A stretch of DNA of 64,000 nt from Hemileia vastatrix (taxonomy: Eukaryota > Basidiomycota > Pucciniomycetes > Pucciniales > Zaghouaniaceae). Position 1 is the first letter of the stretch; each line of letters starts with the position of its first letter. Under the pieces are notes generated by a model that made no database searches, had not been told where the DNA came from, and was given only the letters and a program-made list of their open reading frames with translations. The translations under genes were made by a program, and so were the position numbers. This document shows positions 11,994 through 20,968 of the stretch, piece by piece. Location: contig JASXTE010000001.1 of NCBI GenBank assembly GCA_030280995.1, forward strand, positions 10,387,001 through 10,451,000. Reading direction: 5' to 3'.

Positions 11994-13156
11994 GACTTCG
12001 AACTAGTACCTTCTCTTTCCTTCAACTTTACACAATCTTCCAGCTTGTGCTTACCCCCACAATACATACATAACCCATTATCTCCTCGTCTCTTCCTCTC
12101 AGCTTCTTTAAGTTCCCCTTTAGGATACAGTACTTTACTGATATTGCCTGGGGTTGAGCTTTTTGGTTGAGGTTTTTCATTTCCCTTATTTGATTTGGAT
12201 TGAGTTGGCTGTGGATGTGAAGAAGGTCCTGATTTAAAATTTAGGCCTTGAGATTTGTTGGCTTATCGACGATGTTGTAGCTGTCCTTGGTAAACACCTT
12301 CAAGTTTGAGGGTTCAATCCATTAAATCTGTTAAAGTAGTCATCTTCTGACTGCAAAGATTTAATTGATCCAGAATCCTCAAAGGAAGTCCCTTTTTGAA
12401 ATGATACTTGAGGGTAGCATCATTCCAACCTACTTGAGTTTGAAGTTCTCTGAAGTTCGAGATGTATTCTGAAGCTTTTCCATTATCACTCATGCAAAGG
12501 AAGTCCAGTTCAATTTCCACATTGTCAGTTTCATTAGGGTCACCAAACAACGTAAAAAGTTGGTCTTCTAATTTTTCCCAATTATTTATGAGTAAGTGGG
12601 TCTCTGTCGAAGAGAGCATGAGAAGATAAGGTTCGAACCACCTTGCTGCCTTTCTGGCTAGGAATGAAGAAGCGTAAACAACCTTCGATCGGTTGTTATT
12701 AAAGGTTTGAGGGTCATTATGGAACAGAAGTTTGCATTTTTGCAAGAAAGGTCACAATCTGTCTGGATGTTCTCCATCGAATTTATCAGGAGATTTCATG
12801 GAAGGAGTTTTGAATTTTGATCCCTCTGAAGACATTGGATTTGATAGGGTCTTCATGAAAAGTCTCATGAAATCTTCCAGAGAATTAGATGGTCCAGGTT
12901 CCGAAGGTTGACCAGAAGGGTGTGTAGCAGGGACAGATGGTGCCTCATGCATTGTATCCTCTCCTTCTTCATCATCACTAGAATCATCAAAATCTTGTGG
13001 GATGTCTTCTACAGATTGGACTGAATGTTGCCGTTCCCTAAGGTCAATAGGTTCCAGGGAGTGAGTGCGGGAAACAGGCCGTGTGGCTGTTGGCCTGCCT
13101 CTGGTGTGAGCTCTAGTAGTAGCGCCCGTAGGAGTAGTGCGTTGAACAGGTGCCAT
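11984..13156 (-). pseudogene. gag of retrotransposon A
   Basis: Begins MAPVQRTTP as in copy B and would encode about 390 residues: an Arg/Thr/Pro-rich N-terminus, an acidic DDSSDDEEGED patch, a capsid region and a CX2CX3HX4C zinc knuckle near the C-terminus. It is broken by TGA at 12752-12754, TGA at 12314-12316 and TAA at 12263-12265. Both TGA codons stand where copy B has CGA. The natural end is TAG 11984-11986, directly after the frameshift heptamer. Confidence 0.88.
11987..11993 (-). promoter_or_regulatory. Candidate -1 frameshift heptamer A AAA AAC, copy A
   Basis: In gag frame the codons are TCA AAA AAC TAG, so the heptamer A AAA AAC ends directly at the gag stop. The pol frame is -1 relative to gag. 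Copy B has the same arrangement at 31043-31049. Confidence 0.7.
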
Positions 13157-13216
13157 TTTAAGAATTTAGAAAACACCTGAAAAAGGATGTAGTAGTGCAA
13201 AGAATGAGAACTACAG

Positions 13217-13230
13217 AGAATTAAATTATA
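13217..13230 (-). promoter_or_regulatory. Self-complementary primer binding site of retrotransposon A
   Basis: On the minus strand the 14 nt TATAATTTAATTCT lie one base inside the 5' LTR. They are the exact reverse complement of AGAATTAAATTATA (13554-13567, minus strand), just downstream of the LTR TATA box (13597-13603). No tRNA-type TGG start is present. This fits self-priming of reverse transcription as known for Tf1/sushi elements. Confidence 0.75.
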
Positions 13231-13231
13231 C

Positions 13232-14033
13232 TGTCACCAGACAGCCTACGCACAAGGTTGAGGGTGCTCCTGGAAGTGAGATGAGAAGTTTAGAGACTTC
13301 TTCAAAGCACAGAGGAATTGTTTGAGGAAGTGTTTCAAAGATGACTTGAAGGAAGAGATACTGCTTCAAGTTATATTCGAGAAGAATCTTAATATATCTT
13401 ATGGTAATACTAATATTCTTAAAATCTCACAAAGGGCTGTAACACTCAAAAATCAAGGATTTAAATTTAGAGATGATTATTGAGGGAAAAAGGAAATGTA
13501 CAATAACAATGATTTAACTTGCAGTTTTACCACTATTTACTATAAATATGTTTTATAATTTAATTCTAAAGAAACATTGAACCAAAATCCAACCCCTTTT
13601 ATATCTATTACTCCTCCTCGCATTGACCTCATACCCATCCATCATTCCGCACACCACAGACTACCAAAATTACACCCGTTACACCTGGACCCTCCTCACT
13701 AACATCTGTCAACCCCTTAATCCTCCACTAATCATTCTGTCCATACTCACTACCCCTTTTTAATAACCCACATATATTTAATAAAACCTTTAGCGGAATA
13801 TTGCATTGACTATTGTGCTGTGCGTCGCTTATCGAAGGAAAGTCTAAGAACACTTTTGAGAATTGACTAATTTAGATTTAAAGTTTAGATCAGCACAGTT
13901 GAATAGTGAGTACACAAAGGGAAGTCACCGTGGCGAGGTAGAATCGCTTTCTGCGCTTCAAGTATGGATTTAGACCTCTATTATATTGATTTAATGAGCT
14001 GCTTTTGCCTCGAGTGTCACGTGGCGCGTGACA
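13232..14033 (-). repeat. 5' LTR of retrotransposon A
   Basis: 802 bp, starting TGTCAC and ending GTGACA on the plus strand, followed by the target duplication GAATC. A minus-strand TATAAAA at 13597-13603 is the likely promoter. Confidence 0.93.
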
Positions 14034-14440
14034 GAATCCTTTGGAAACCTTTAGAAACAATTTGGAAACATACTTAAAGAAAATTAAAGTGTTTTTCTTG
14101 TCATTTTACATTAATTCTTGGACACTTTTTGCCACTTTTCTGGGAACCTTTTGGCACTTTTTTGGTAAAATTTAGGGAGATTTTAGGGGACTTTTGGGAC
14201 ACTTTTTTTTGGAATCTTTTGGGGAGTTTTTAATGAGCTTTTGGGAAACTTTTCTGGAAAATTTTGGGACACTTTTTTGAAACTTTTGGGAGACTTTTTT
14301 CTTAACTTTTGCAAACCTTTTGTGACACTCTTTGGGACTATTTATCTCAGGTAGTTTGAGGAGAGCTTTTTAGGTAAGTTTTTTAAATTTTTATTATTTT
14401 TTTCAATTAGATTGATTTTTTTTCTTTTTTTTTTTAGAAA
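14034..14440 (+). repeat. Degenerate short-period repeat in H1, upstream of the TET/JBP-like gene
   Basis: Starts with the second GAATC copy of retrotransposon A. It is built of variants of GGGACACTTTTTTGGAA and CTTTTGGGA, seen about ten times up to 14340. A GTAAGT to TTTTTAG interval (14373-14432) may be an intron in the 5' leader of the following gene. Confidence 0.5.
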
Positions 14441-14443
14441 AAA

Positions 14444-15777
14444 ATGCCTGAGAATCTAGACTCATCTAAGAATAAAGAAATGTCTTCCTCAAATTCATCC
14501 CTTTCTTCACTTACTGCAATATCTTCATCTTCCTTTTCTTCACTTTCTTCAATATCATCTCTTTCAAAATCAGGTAAAAGTAGAAATTACATAAGACAAA
14601 AAAAAATTTGGCTTAAAATTTATTGGCAGTTCAACTGGCTTTAGTTACTTCAAAACTATACTCTTTCAAAAAAAAAGTTATCTGAAAAAATTACCTGAAA
14701 ATACAAAGTTTTTTTCCTGAGCCTGTAACCAATAAAAAAATTAAGACAAGAAAAATTGAAGAAGATAAGACTAGAAACAAAAAAAAAATTGTTGTTGTTT
14801 CTAATTCTTTCAAACCTAAATTTATCTTAAATATTCACTCTTTTGAAGAAAATATTAATTAAACTTTTCAAAATTTATCAGTTCTTATATCTACTTTGTA
14901 TCAAATGGCCTTAGCTTTTCAACCTTTATCAAATAAAAATATTCTCGGAGGTTTCATGTTTGGGATTGGTTGGAGACCAGGATTTGTTAAATTTTTTTCA
15001 ATTGGTAAGCTTTTTTTATAAATAATTGAGTTTAAAAAAAATATTCTTATTTTTTCTACAGGAATTTATTCTTTACTCAGAGATCTTACTACCAAAGAGA
15101 TGAAGCAAGATCAAAGACGATGGAATTCCTTGTCTGCTTTCAATCATTTTTCAGCTCAAAAAGTAAAGAATCTATGTCAAAATGCTTTTAAATCAAATTA
15201 AGATTTGGAAAAAGGCTTTAGAATACCTAATTAGATGGATTCAGAATGTCTTAAACTTGGTGATGATAATATTTTTGCTTCTAATGTGACAGTAACCTTT
15301 GGTGGATCTTAATAATAAAATTCATATGAATAAAAATGATCTCAACACTCTCACATTTGAAATATTCTCAGATATTGATCCAAAAACTGGTCTCCTATCC
15401 TCTCACCCTCCTCTTCTACTAAAGGCCATGGTCTAAACTTTCCAGAACATTGATGCATAATCAACTTTGGAACAAGAAATGGAATTATTGAAACAATTTA
15501 GTATTCCAATCTTAAAAATCACCAAATGACTAATGCTCCACCTGGGTAAGAATCATGTGAAGAATTAACTCACTTTGAATGCTCTGTTCAAATCAATAAA
15601 AATTTGGTGAAATAGGATTGATAAGATAAGAAAAGAAGCTAATGTAAAAAATAAAAAATTAGTGAGAAAAAAAAGTATGGGGTGTAATATAGGTTGTCAA
15701 ATTTGATTTTTATTTCATGAATTAACATTTTAAAAGTCATATATAATACTCTACTTACTTAAATTAATGAGCCATCA
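14444..15777 (+). pseudogene. TET/JBP-like 2OG-Fe(II) dioxygenase gene, decayed, cut by retrotransposon C
   Basis: Exon 1 from ATG 14444 is Ser-rich (a low-complexity N-terminus) and ends at a GTAAAAG donor. A second exon begins after TTGGCAG near 14627, carries a Lys-rich stretch, then ALAFQPLSNKNILGG and FGIGWRPGF. An intron at 15005-15061 (GTAAGC to CTACAG) joins it to IYSLLRDLTTKE. Later come ASNVTVTFGGS and NKIHMNKNDLNTLTFEIF, which sit where this family has its HxD iron-binding segment. I recognise this order from the expanded TET/JBP-like proteins of rusts and other basidiomycetes, enzymes that oxidise methylated bases in DNA; this is from memory, not a search. Several stops and the retrotransposon insertion make it inactive. 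The second His region probably continues at 25506. Confidence 0.5.
15773..15777. repeat. Target duplication CATCA of retrotransposon C, left copy
   Basis: CATCA precedes the LTR at 15778 and recurs at 25501-25505 directly after the other LTR. Confidence 0.9.
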
Positions 15778-17279
15778 TGTCAGCCTGTATATCTCCAGGA
15801 CTGAGTAAAAAGTACTTATAAGTTATGTTAAACACATGAACTATACATGGGAATAATAAATAAGAGTACACAAATAGTATACATAAGTAAAATTATGATA
15901 ATACACAAAAAATGCCATTATAACACCTTATATACACGCATATATCCACCTTTTATAGGTCTTATGTACTTAATATTAAGTTGGGATATGTTAGGGTAAT
16001 CTTAAGAACCTTAAGTATAAGGCTGCATAATTTTTAAGTACACTTAAAGCTGTTATATTCATTGTTTTATGCAAAAAACAAGAAATGCGCTTTATTTCAC
16101 TTAAAAGTTGACTATATGCGCTATAAAATTGAGAATATCAAAATTGCGCTTTGACAGATCAATTGGGCTCATTTAGAACTATTGATTTGGCTATTTAAAT
16201 GCATAAAAATAACACTTTTCAAATTTGGTGTTTTTTATGCCAGAAATGGCTTCTGTGTACTGGCCACATACTGCCTGCTTTTTTCCCGTGTGAATAGCTT
16301 CATTTTTAGCAAAGTTAGCTTTTTTCACACTATAATTACCCCACATTCTACGCCCACTGTGGGGAAACACACTAAAATAGGCGACAGGCGCTTATTTAGT
16401 GTCCTAGCTTAATTAATAATGCATTGACCCTGTTTATATGCACTAATTTCATTAATAACCTCACTCTTGGCACTTTATTTCATCACCACGCTTAAACTCG
16501 CCTAATTTTAGTCAAGGATTTACCCATGCAAGCGCCTGCCAAGAACTGCATGTAGTTACCCCACATCTCACGCTCTTTTTTAAGTTTTTGGGTGGTTTCT
16601 CAGTCAATTTTGGTTATTTTTGAATGGGAATTTCACGTAGTATAATGTCAGGATTAGCCCCATTATTTCTACAGTAAATCCCCCTTATTATTAAGCTATT
16701 ATTAACCTTAAAAAGTCTCCTTTAGTCCTTAATATTATTGTTTTATACGCATATACTCTCTTTTTGTCTTTTTCTTTAATTTTGATGGATTTCCCTTGTT
16801 ATTTCAGGATTTTGACGGTTATTACTCTTATAATTATGTCATGGGTCACTGGGAATGTTGATGGGAATGTCTATTAGTTGTTTAGAGGCGTGATTAACTG
16901 TGTATTGGGTGGTACATCAAGGGAATCATTGGGGAACTCAGTGTGTATAAAAGGAGGAGGTTTTTGGGTTGTATTTCTTCATTCTTTATTATTACAATTC
17001 AACCAATATAACCAAACCAATTACAATACATATCAATTAGTACTTTTATAAGACTTTTGAATAGTATCTGAATTTATATAATCTATTTTTCTACCAACTA
17101 TAAAGATTGTAAGCCATATATAAGAATAGTGAGAATTATATTACTGAGACCTTTATATTTGATTATATTTTACAACTTAGTGGATTAAATCTACAGTATT
17201 CATATAGGACCATTTAAAACTTCTAGACAACTGACTATCCAAGCTAGTTCACGTCTTTGTACTTGACCTTAGCCTGACA
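15778..17279 (+). repeat. 5' LTR of retrotransposon C
   Basis: Starts TGTCAG and ends CTGACA. TATAAAA at 16946-16952 is the likely promoter core, leaving about 300 bp of downstream LTR for R and U5. Confidence 0.93.
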
Positions 17280-17280
17280 A

Positions 17281-17294
17281 TTGGGGGCCTTTCC
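17281..17294 (+). promoter_or_regulatory. Primer binding site of retrotransposon C
   Basis: TTGGGGGCCTTTCC lies two bases after the LTR. The relative D has TTGGGAGCCTTTCC at the same place (46804-46817). A TGG start suggests tRNA priming, unlike family A/B. Which tRNA matches cannot be told here. Confidence 0.55.
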
Positions 17295-17462
17295 TCAAGA
17301 ATTCTGTTATAATCCTGGTAAGTGAAATTTTCAAGAGAAGGTGCACGTAAATAATATCCCTATAAAAATATTTGGATAATTACAACAGGTTGGGGTCACT
17401 TATATAGTGATTTTAGAAAAAGAAGCCCTGTTATATTATAAAATTGTGATATTGAATCAACA

Positions 17463-17626
17463 ATTTTACCACTAATTTAACTTATAATTGTTATTAGTGG
17501 GTCTGTTAATAGACCAATTAAATTTGAGATCTTTGCAGATAAAATTTTTACCACTAATTTAACATATAATTGTTCTTAGTGGGAGTCTGTCAATAGACCA
17601 ATTAAATTTGTGATCTTTGCAGATAA
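17463..17626 (+). repeat. Tandem duplication of about 82 bp in the leader of retrotransposon C
   Basis: Two copies (17463-17542 and 17544-17626) share TTTTACCACTAATTTAAC, TTAGTGGG, AATAGACCAATTAAATTTG and GATCTTTGCAGAT. The unit lies in the untranslated leader between primer site and gag. A CCACTAAT/TTAGTGG inverted pair inside each unit could fold. Confidence 0.75.
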
Positions 17627-17944
17627 TAAACCAATTAAACTGATTAATTTTTTTCTTTTAACAGGACTCTTAATCTTTTCTTTTATTGGTTTGTAGAATT
17701 CTTTAAATATTTAGAAAGAATCATACTGACAGTTGTTTTCTTTGAAATATAAAAACACGGCTACATATTGTAGACCAGTTAAAGTGACCACATAAAAGCA
17801 TATTTGACTTTTGGCACTTAAATATTCACTTAATACCAATAAGTAAGCAATAAGATTGTCTTCAGTGGTATTGTTAAATACTGATAAAACTCCTTCTTGA
17901 AGTTTTATATCTAAATTCTCAAAATTCTTTAAATTCCAAGTGAA

Positions 17945-20900
17945 ATGTGTGACAACAATGACATTGTAAGTAATAAGGCAAAACCTTATAACTTAAGACC
18001 TAGAGCTGAAAGACCTGTTACAGGACATTCAAATGGAGGGCCAGGACTCTCCCATAATAAACAACACTCTGTCAATGTCTCTGGAGGAAAGGGAAAAGCT
18101 TCTAAAGCAGGTTTCAATAAAGAAATCAAAAAATACATTACAAGAACAAGTTCACTCCCTATCCACCCTAATGAACACCTTGACAGTAAGAGTCAACAAT
18201 ATAGTGGACCAGATCAACAATCTGGAAAAGAGAGCAGCTCAAGGTTTCATAGAAGTCAACCAAGCTCTAGTGGACATAAATACTCAACCACCAACAGTAG
18301 CAACCAACAATTCCATAGCAACACCTCCAGCCCAAGAGGAGGACCAAAAAATTACAGTAAGCAAATGGAAATGGGATTGGTACGCCCAAAACTACAACAA
18401 TCCTCAACAGCAGGGCTCCAGCAGTCACCCTTACAGGGGAAAGGCAAGGAGAGGCAGAGGAAGTGGGATAAGACCTTGGTAAGTCATCCAACTTCTTATG
18501 ATCAATTATATCAACCTGACAATAAATTACTTATAGGTAATGAGATTGATAAGGAAATATTGGATATTATTGATAAGGATTTAAAGGATTATTCATTTGA
18601 ACAGAATATGTTAAACTTGTCTTTACATGAGGACAATGTAAATAGTTTTATGGATCACCAGGAAAATACTATTAATATAAAAATTGAATCAAATGAATTA
18701 AATCTTGACCCTGAAAATGAGTCTTCTGAATTGGACACGGAAAAAATAGAATATTTTTTAAAAGAGAATCCAATGGAATCAAAAATAATAAGTAAATTAT
18801 TATTGAGAATTGAAAAATTGGAAGAGTTTTCAAAAGAGTCAAACATTAATACAGAAAATGTATTATTACAGCTAACACAATCATTGAGTACCACAGCCAA
18901 TAGATTAAAAATTATTGAAAATTCAAATAATGAATTAATCAATGAGAATAAAAGATTAAAATCTGAGATTAGAAATTTAGAAAGTAAATTAGAACACTCT
19001 CAGAATATTATGGCTACCATAGAGGGACGTGTAAAATTGTCTTTTTCAAATGTAAATGATACTTTGACTCAAGTACCTGTAATAAAAGATAGGTTACAAA
19101 GGGTAGAAATTGAAGTAGCTAACATTTTGAAAAATACTGAAACAATAAAGGATAATACCTCTTATGTAGAAAGAGTACCAGGTTTTATGAAACACTCTGA
19201 GGATAAACCAATGATAGAACATGAACATAGTGTCATGGGCTCTGAGAATATAAAATCAGTAAAAGATGAAATAAATGATCATCTTTCTAAAGTAAGTGAA
19301 TTACTCAATATTCCTCAGGTTATGGAAGCAAAAACTAGCCAAAAGAACTGGCCTAAGTTAGATCAGTACCCTTCTTTTGACGGGGATTCAAAATCTGATT
19401 GGCAACAATTCATACAAAGAATTGATAACCTAAAATTTTCATACAAATTACCTGATGAAGAAATTACTTCAAAGTTAATATCTTTATTTACAGATGTGGC
19501 CTTATTATGGTTTGAATCTGTATTGAGTGAGGGAATTAATTACTCCTGGAATGAATGGAAGGCACTAATTGAAAGGCAATTTGGTGGCCCAAAATTTAGA
19601 ATCACTCAACAAAGACTGTATGAAAGGGCCAGATATAATCCAAATGCTGGAGATAAACCCATGGTCTTCTTAATGAATTTAATAAAAATCATGAAAGCTA
19701 TGGATCCAAAAATGGATTATGAAGAGTGGAAAGAAAAAATAATATACAAGTTGCCTATATCAGTTAGAGACATTATTGTAGCTAGAACTGAAACTGTCAG
19801 AGACACCTCTGGATTCATTAATATATGCAATGAGATATTATTAAACCACAAATATGAAACCAAGTATAGTAATTACAGACAAAGTGTTGAAGTGGTAAAA
19901 CCTACTACAAGTAAGTTACCAGTGGAAAAGAAAAAACCTTCAGCTCCCCTTGTCCCTAAGAGACAAGAAAATAACACTTGTTACAAATGTAATGAACCTT
20001 GGGTTAAAGGTCACACGTGTAAGAAAAGAATAAATGTTATTGAAACCTCACAAAATTCTGAACCTAGTAATCATGAAGATGAGAATGTGGAATCCAGTGA
20101 GGATTGCAAGAGTAACATATCTTACAGTGATGATGAAAATGAGATATTTGTATTAGAACAGGATATAATGTTCCTGAATGATGCTATACCTCATACAGAC
20201 ACATCTTTAACTTCCATAGAGGAAGCTGAAATAATTAAAGATGTATCTCATGATACTTACAAAATAACACCTATCAGAGCACCTGTTATCATATGTGGAA
20301 AAGAAATGAATGCCATTCTTGACACTGGGGCTGCAGGTAGTGTAGTTTCACTTAATGCATTAATGAAACTTGATAGTAAGTACCAGGAAAAACTAGAACC
20401 TGTTCAGACAAAGAACTGGAGGGGTTTTGGTTCAGTATTAAATCCAATTGGCAAATACAAAACTGCTGTATTCTTTAAATATAATAATGGATATGTTAGA
20501 GCAGTTTGTGAATTTGTAGTAATGGATAATAATAATTGTAGTGATTGGTTTATTATTGGCAATGATTTATTGACAAAATTTGGCATTAAACTAGATCCTG
20601 CAAACAGTTGTTTCACCATAGGGGTGAATGGTAAAAGGAAATTCAAAATATGTTCTGAAAATTCAGTATATGCCATTTCTCCTAGAGAAGAACAACTGCA
20701 AGGTGGAAGAACCACCAATGAAGTGGGTGAATTGGAAAATGAAATCCAAAAAGCCTCTTTCAGTCCTCAACTCTCAAATATTGAACAAGAAGATATTTTG
20801 AGATTGATTAAATCATATCCTATGGCATTTGCTCATGGCTCAAATGAACTAGGATTGGTCAAAGACCATGAGATGAAAATCTCTTTAAGCTGTGATTTGG

Positions 20901-20968
20901 ATAATATTCCTGGCAGCTTAAAAAAGAAACCTTACCCAGCATCTCCTGCAAAAAGGAAAGATATTTAA
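17945..20968 (+). CDS. gag-protease part of the gag-pol frame of retrotransposon C
   Basis: 1007 residues. The N-terminus (MCDNNDIVSNKAKPYNLRPR) is followed by a low-complexity Ser/Gln/Lys region of about 170 residues that overlaps another frame (18033-18482). Then come an acidic and coiled-coil segment (about 270-400), a capsid domain (about 470-640, with YPSFDGDSKSDWQQFI and LWFESVL), a zinc knuckle (about 677-692, CX2CX7HXC) and the aspartic protease motif AILDTGAAGS (Asp at about 793). It stops at TAA 20966-20968, in frame with the reverse transcriptase part that follows. Relative D has a Glu codon (GAG) at the matching place, so the TAA is most simply a recent nonsense change. Programmed stop readthrough is the alternative. 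Confidence 0.93.
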   Translation: MCDNNDIVSNKAKPYNLRPRAERPVTGHSNGGPGLSHNKQHSVNVSGGKGKASKAGFNKEIKKYITRTSSLPIHPNEHLDSKSQQYSGPDQQSGKESSSRFHRSQPSSSGHKYSTTNSSNQQFHSNTSSPRGGPKNYSKQMEMGLVRPKLQQSSTAGLQQSPLQGKGKERQRKWDKTLVSHPTSYDQLYQPDNKLLIGNEIDKEILDIIDKDLKDYSFEQNMLNLSLHEDNVNSFMDHQENTINIKIESNELNLDPENESSELDTEKIEYFLKENPMESKIISKLLLRIEKLEEFSKESNINTENVLLQLTQSLSTTANRLKIIENSNNELINENKRLKSEIRNLESKLEHSQNIMATIEGRVKLSFSNVNDTLTQVPVIKDRLQRVEIEVANILKNTETIKDNTSYVERVPGFMKHSEDKPMIEHEHSVMGSENIKSVKDEINDHLSKVSELLNIPQVMEAKTSQKNWPKLDQYPSFDGDSKSDWQQFIQRIDNLKFSYKLPDEEITSKLISLFTDVALLWFESVLSEGINYSWNEWKALIERQFGGPKFRITQQRLYERARYNPNAGDKPMVFLMNLIKIMKAMDPKMDYEEWKEKIIYKLPISVRDIIVARTETVRDTSGFINICNEILLNHKYETKYSNYRQSVEVVKPTTSKLPVEKKKPSAPLVPKRQENNTCYKCNEPWVKGHTCKKRINVIETSQNSEPSNHEDENVESSEDCKSNISYSDDENEIFVLEQDIMFLNDAIPHTDTSLTSIEEAEIIKDVSHDTYKITPIRAPVIICGKEMNAILDTGAAGSVVSLNALMKLDSKYQEKLEPVQTKNWRGFGSVLNPIGKYKTAVFFKYNNGYVRAVCEFVVMDNNNCSDWFIIGNDLLTKFGIKLDPANSCFTIGVNGKRKFKICSENSVYAISPREEQLQGGRTTNEVGELENEIQKASFSPQLSNIEQEDILRLIKSYPMAFAHGSNELGLVKDHEMKISLSCDLDNIPGSLKKKPYPASPAKRKDI
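18033..18482 (+). CDS. Overlapping small ORF within gag of retrotransposon C
   Basis: 149 residues from ATG 18033, in the +1 frame relative to gag and fully inside it. The protein has a heptad-like coiled-coil stretch (about residues 25-75), a Pro/Gln linker, the motif VSKWKWDW (about residue 110) and a basic Arg/Gly tail ending RPW. The relative D has a frame in the same offset (47905-48387) with a coiled coil, VSKWQWDW and a basic tail ending KPW. Shared motifs in both elements argue for a real overlapping gene or an exon. The stop sits in GGTAAGT, which is also a good splice donor, so the ORF could instead be an exon spliced elsewhere. Function unknown; a structural or nucleic-acid-binding role is a guess from the basic tail. 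Confidence 0.55.
   Translation: MEGQDSPIINNTLSMSLEEREKLLKQVSIKKSKNTLQEQVHSLSTLMNTLTVRVNNIVDQINNLEKRAAQGFIEVNQALVDINTQPPTVATNNSIATPPAQEEDQKITVSKWKWDWYAQNYNNPQQQGSSSHPYRGKARRGRGSGIRPW

Larger units (their letters stand above)
5610..14033 (-). mobile_element. Retrotransposon A: Ty3/gypsy chromovirus, decayed
   Basis: Two 802-bp LTRs (5610-6411 and 13232-14033) with TGTCAC at one end and GTGACA, or a one-base variant, at the other bound an 8.4-kb element on the minus strand, flanked by GAATC. Order in element sense: 5' LTR, primer site, gag, -1 frameshift heptamer, pol (protease, reverse transcriptase, RNase H, integrase, chromodomain), low-complexity spacer, an oppositely oriented two-exon gene, 3' LTR. 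It is the same family as copy B (28985-37351). It is disabled by several stops and at least one net frameshift. Confidence 0.93.

Noticed and set aside
17281..17294. Primer site specific for proline tRNA
   Set aside because: TGGGGGC matches the start of the known retroviral proline site, but the following bases do not, and no tRNA of this organism is available.
18267..18491. Minus-strand 74-residue frame opposite gag of retrotransposon C
   Set aside because: Antisense of the overlapping region; not seen in D.
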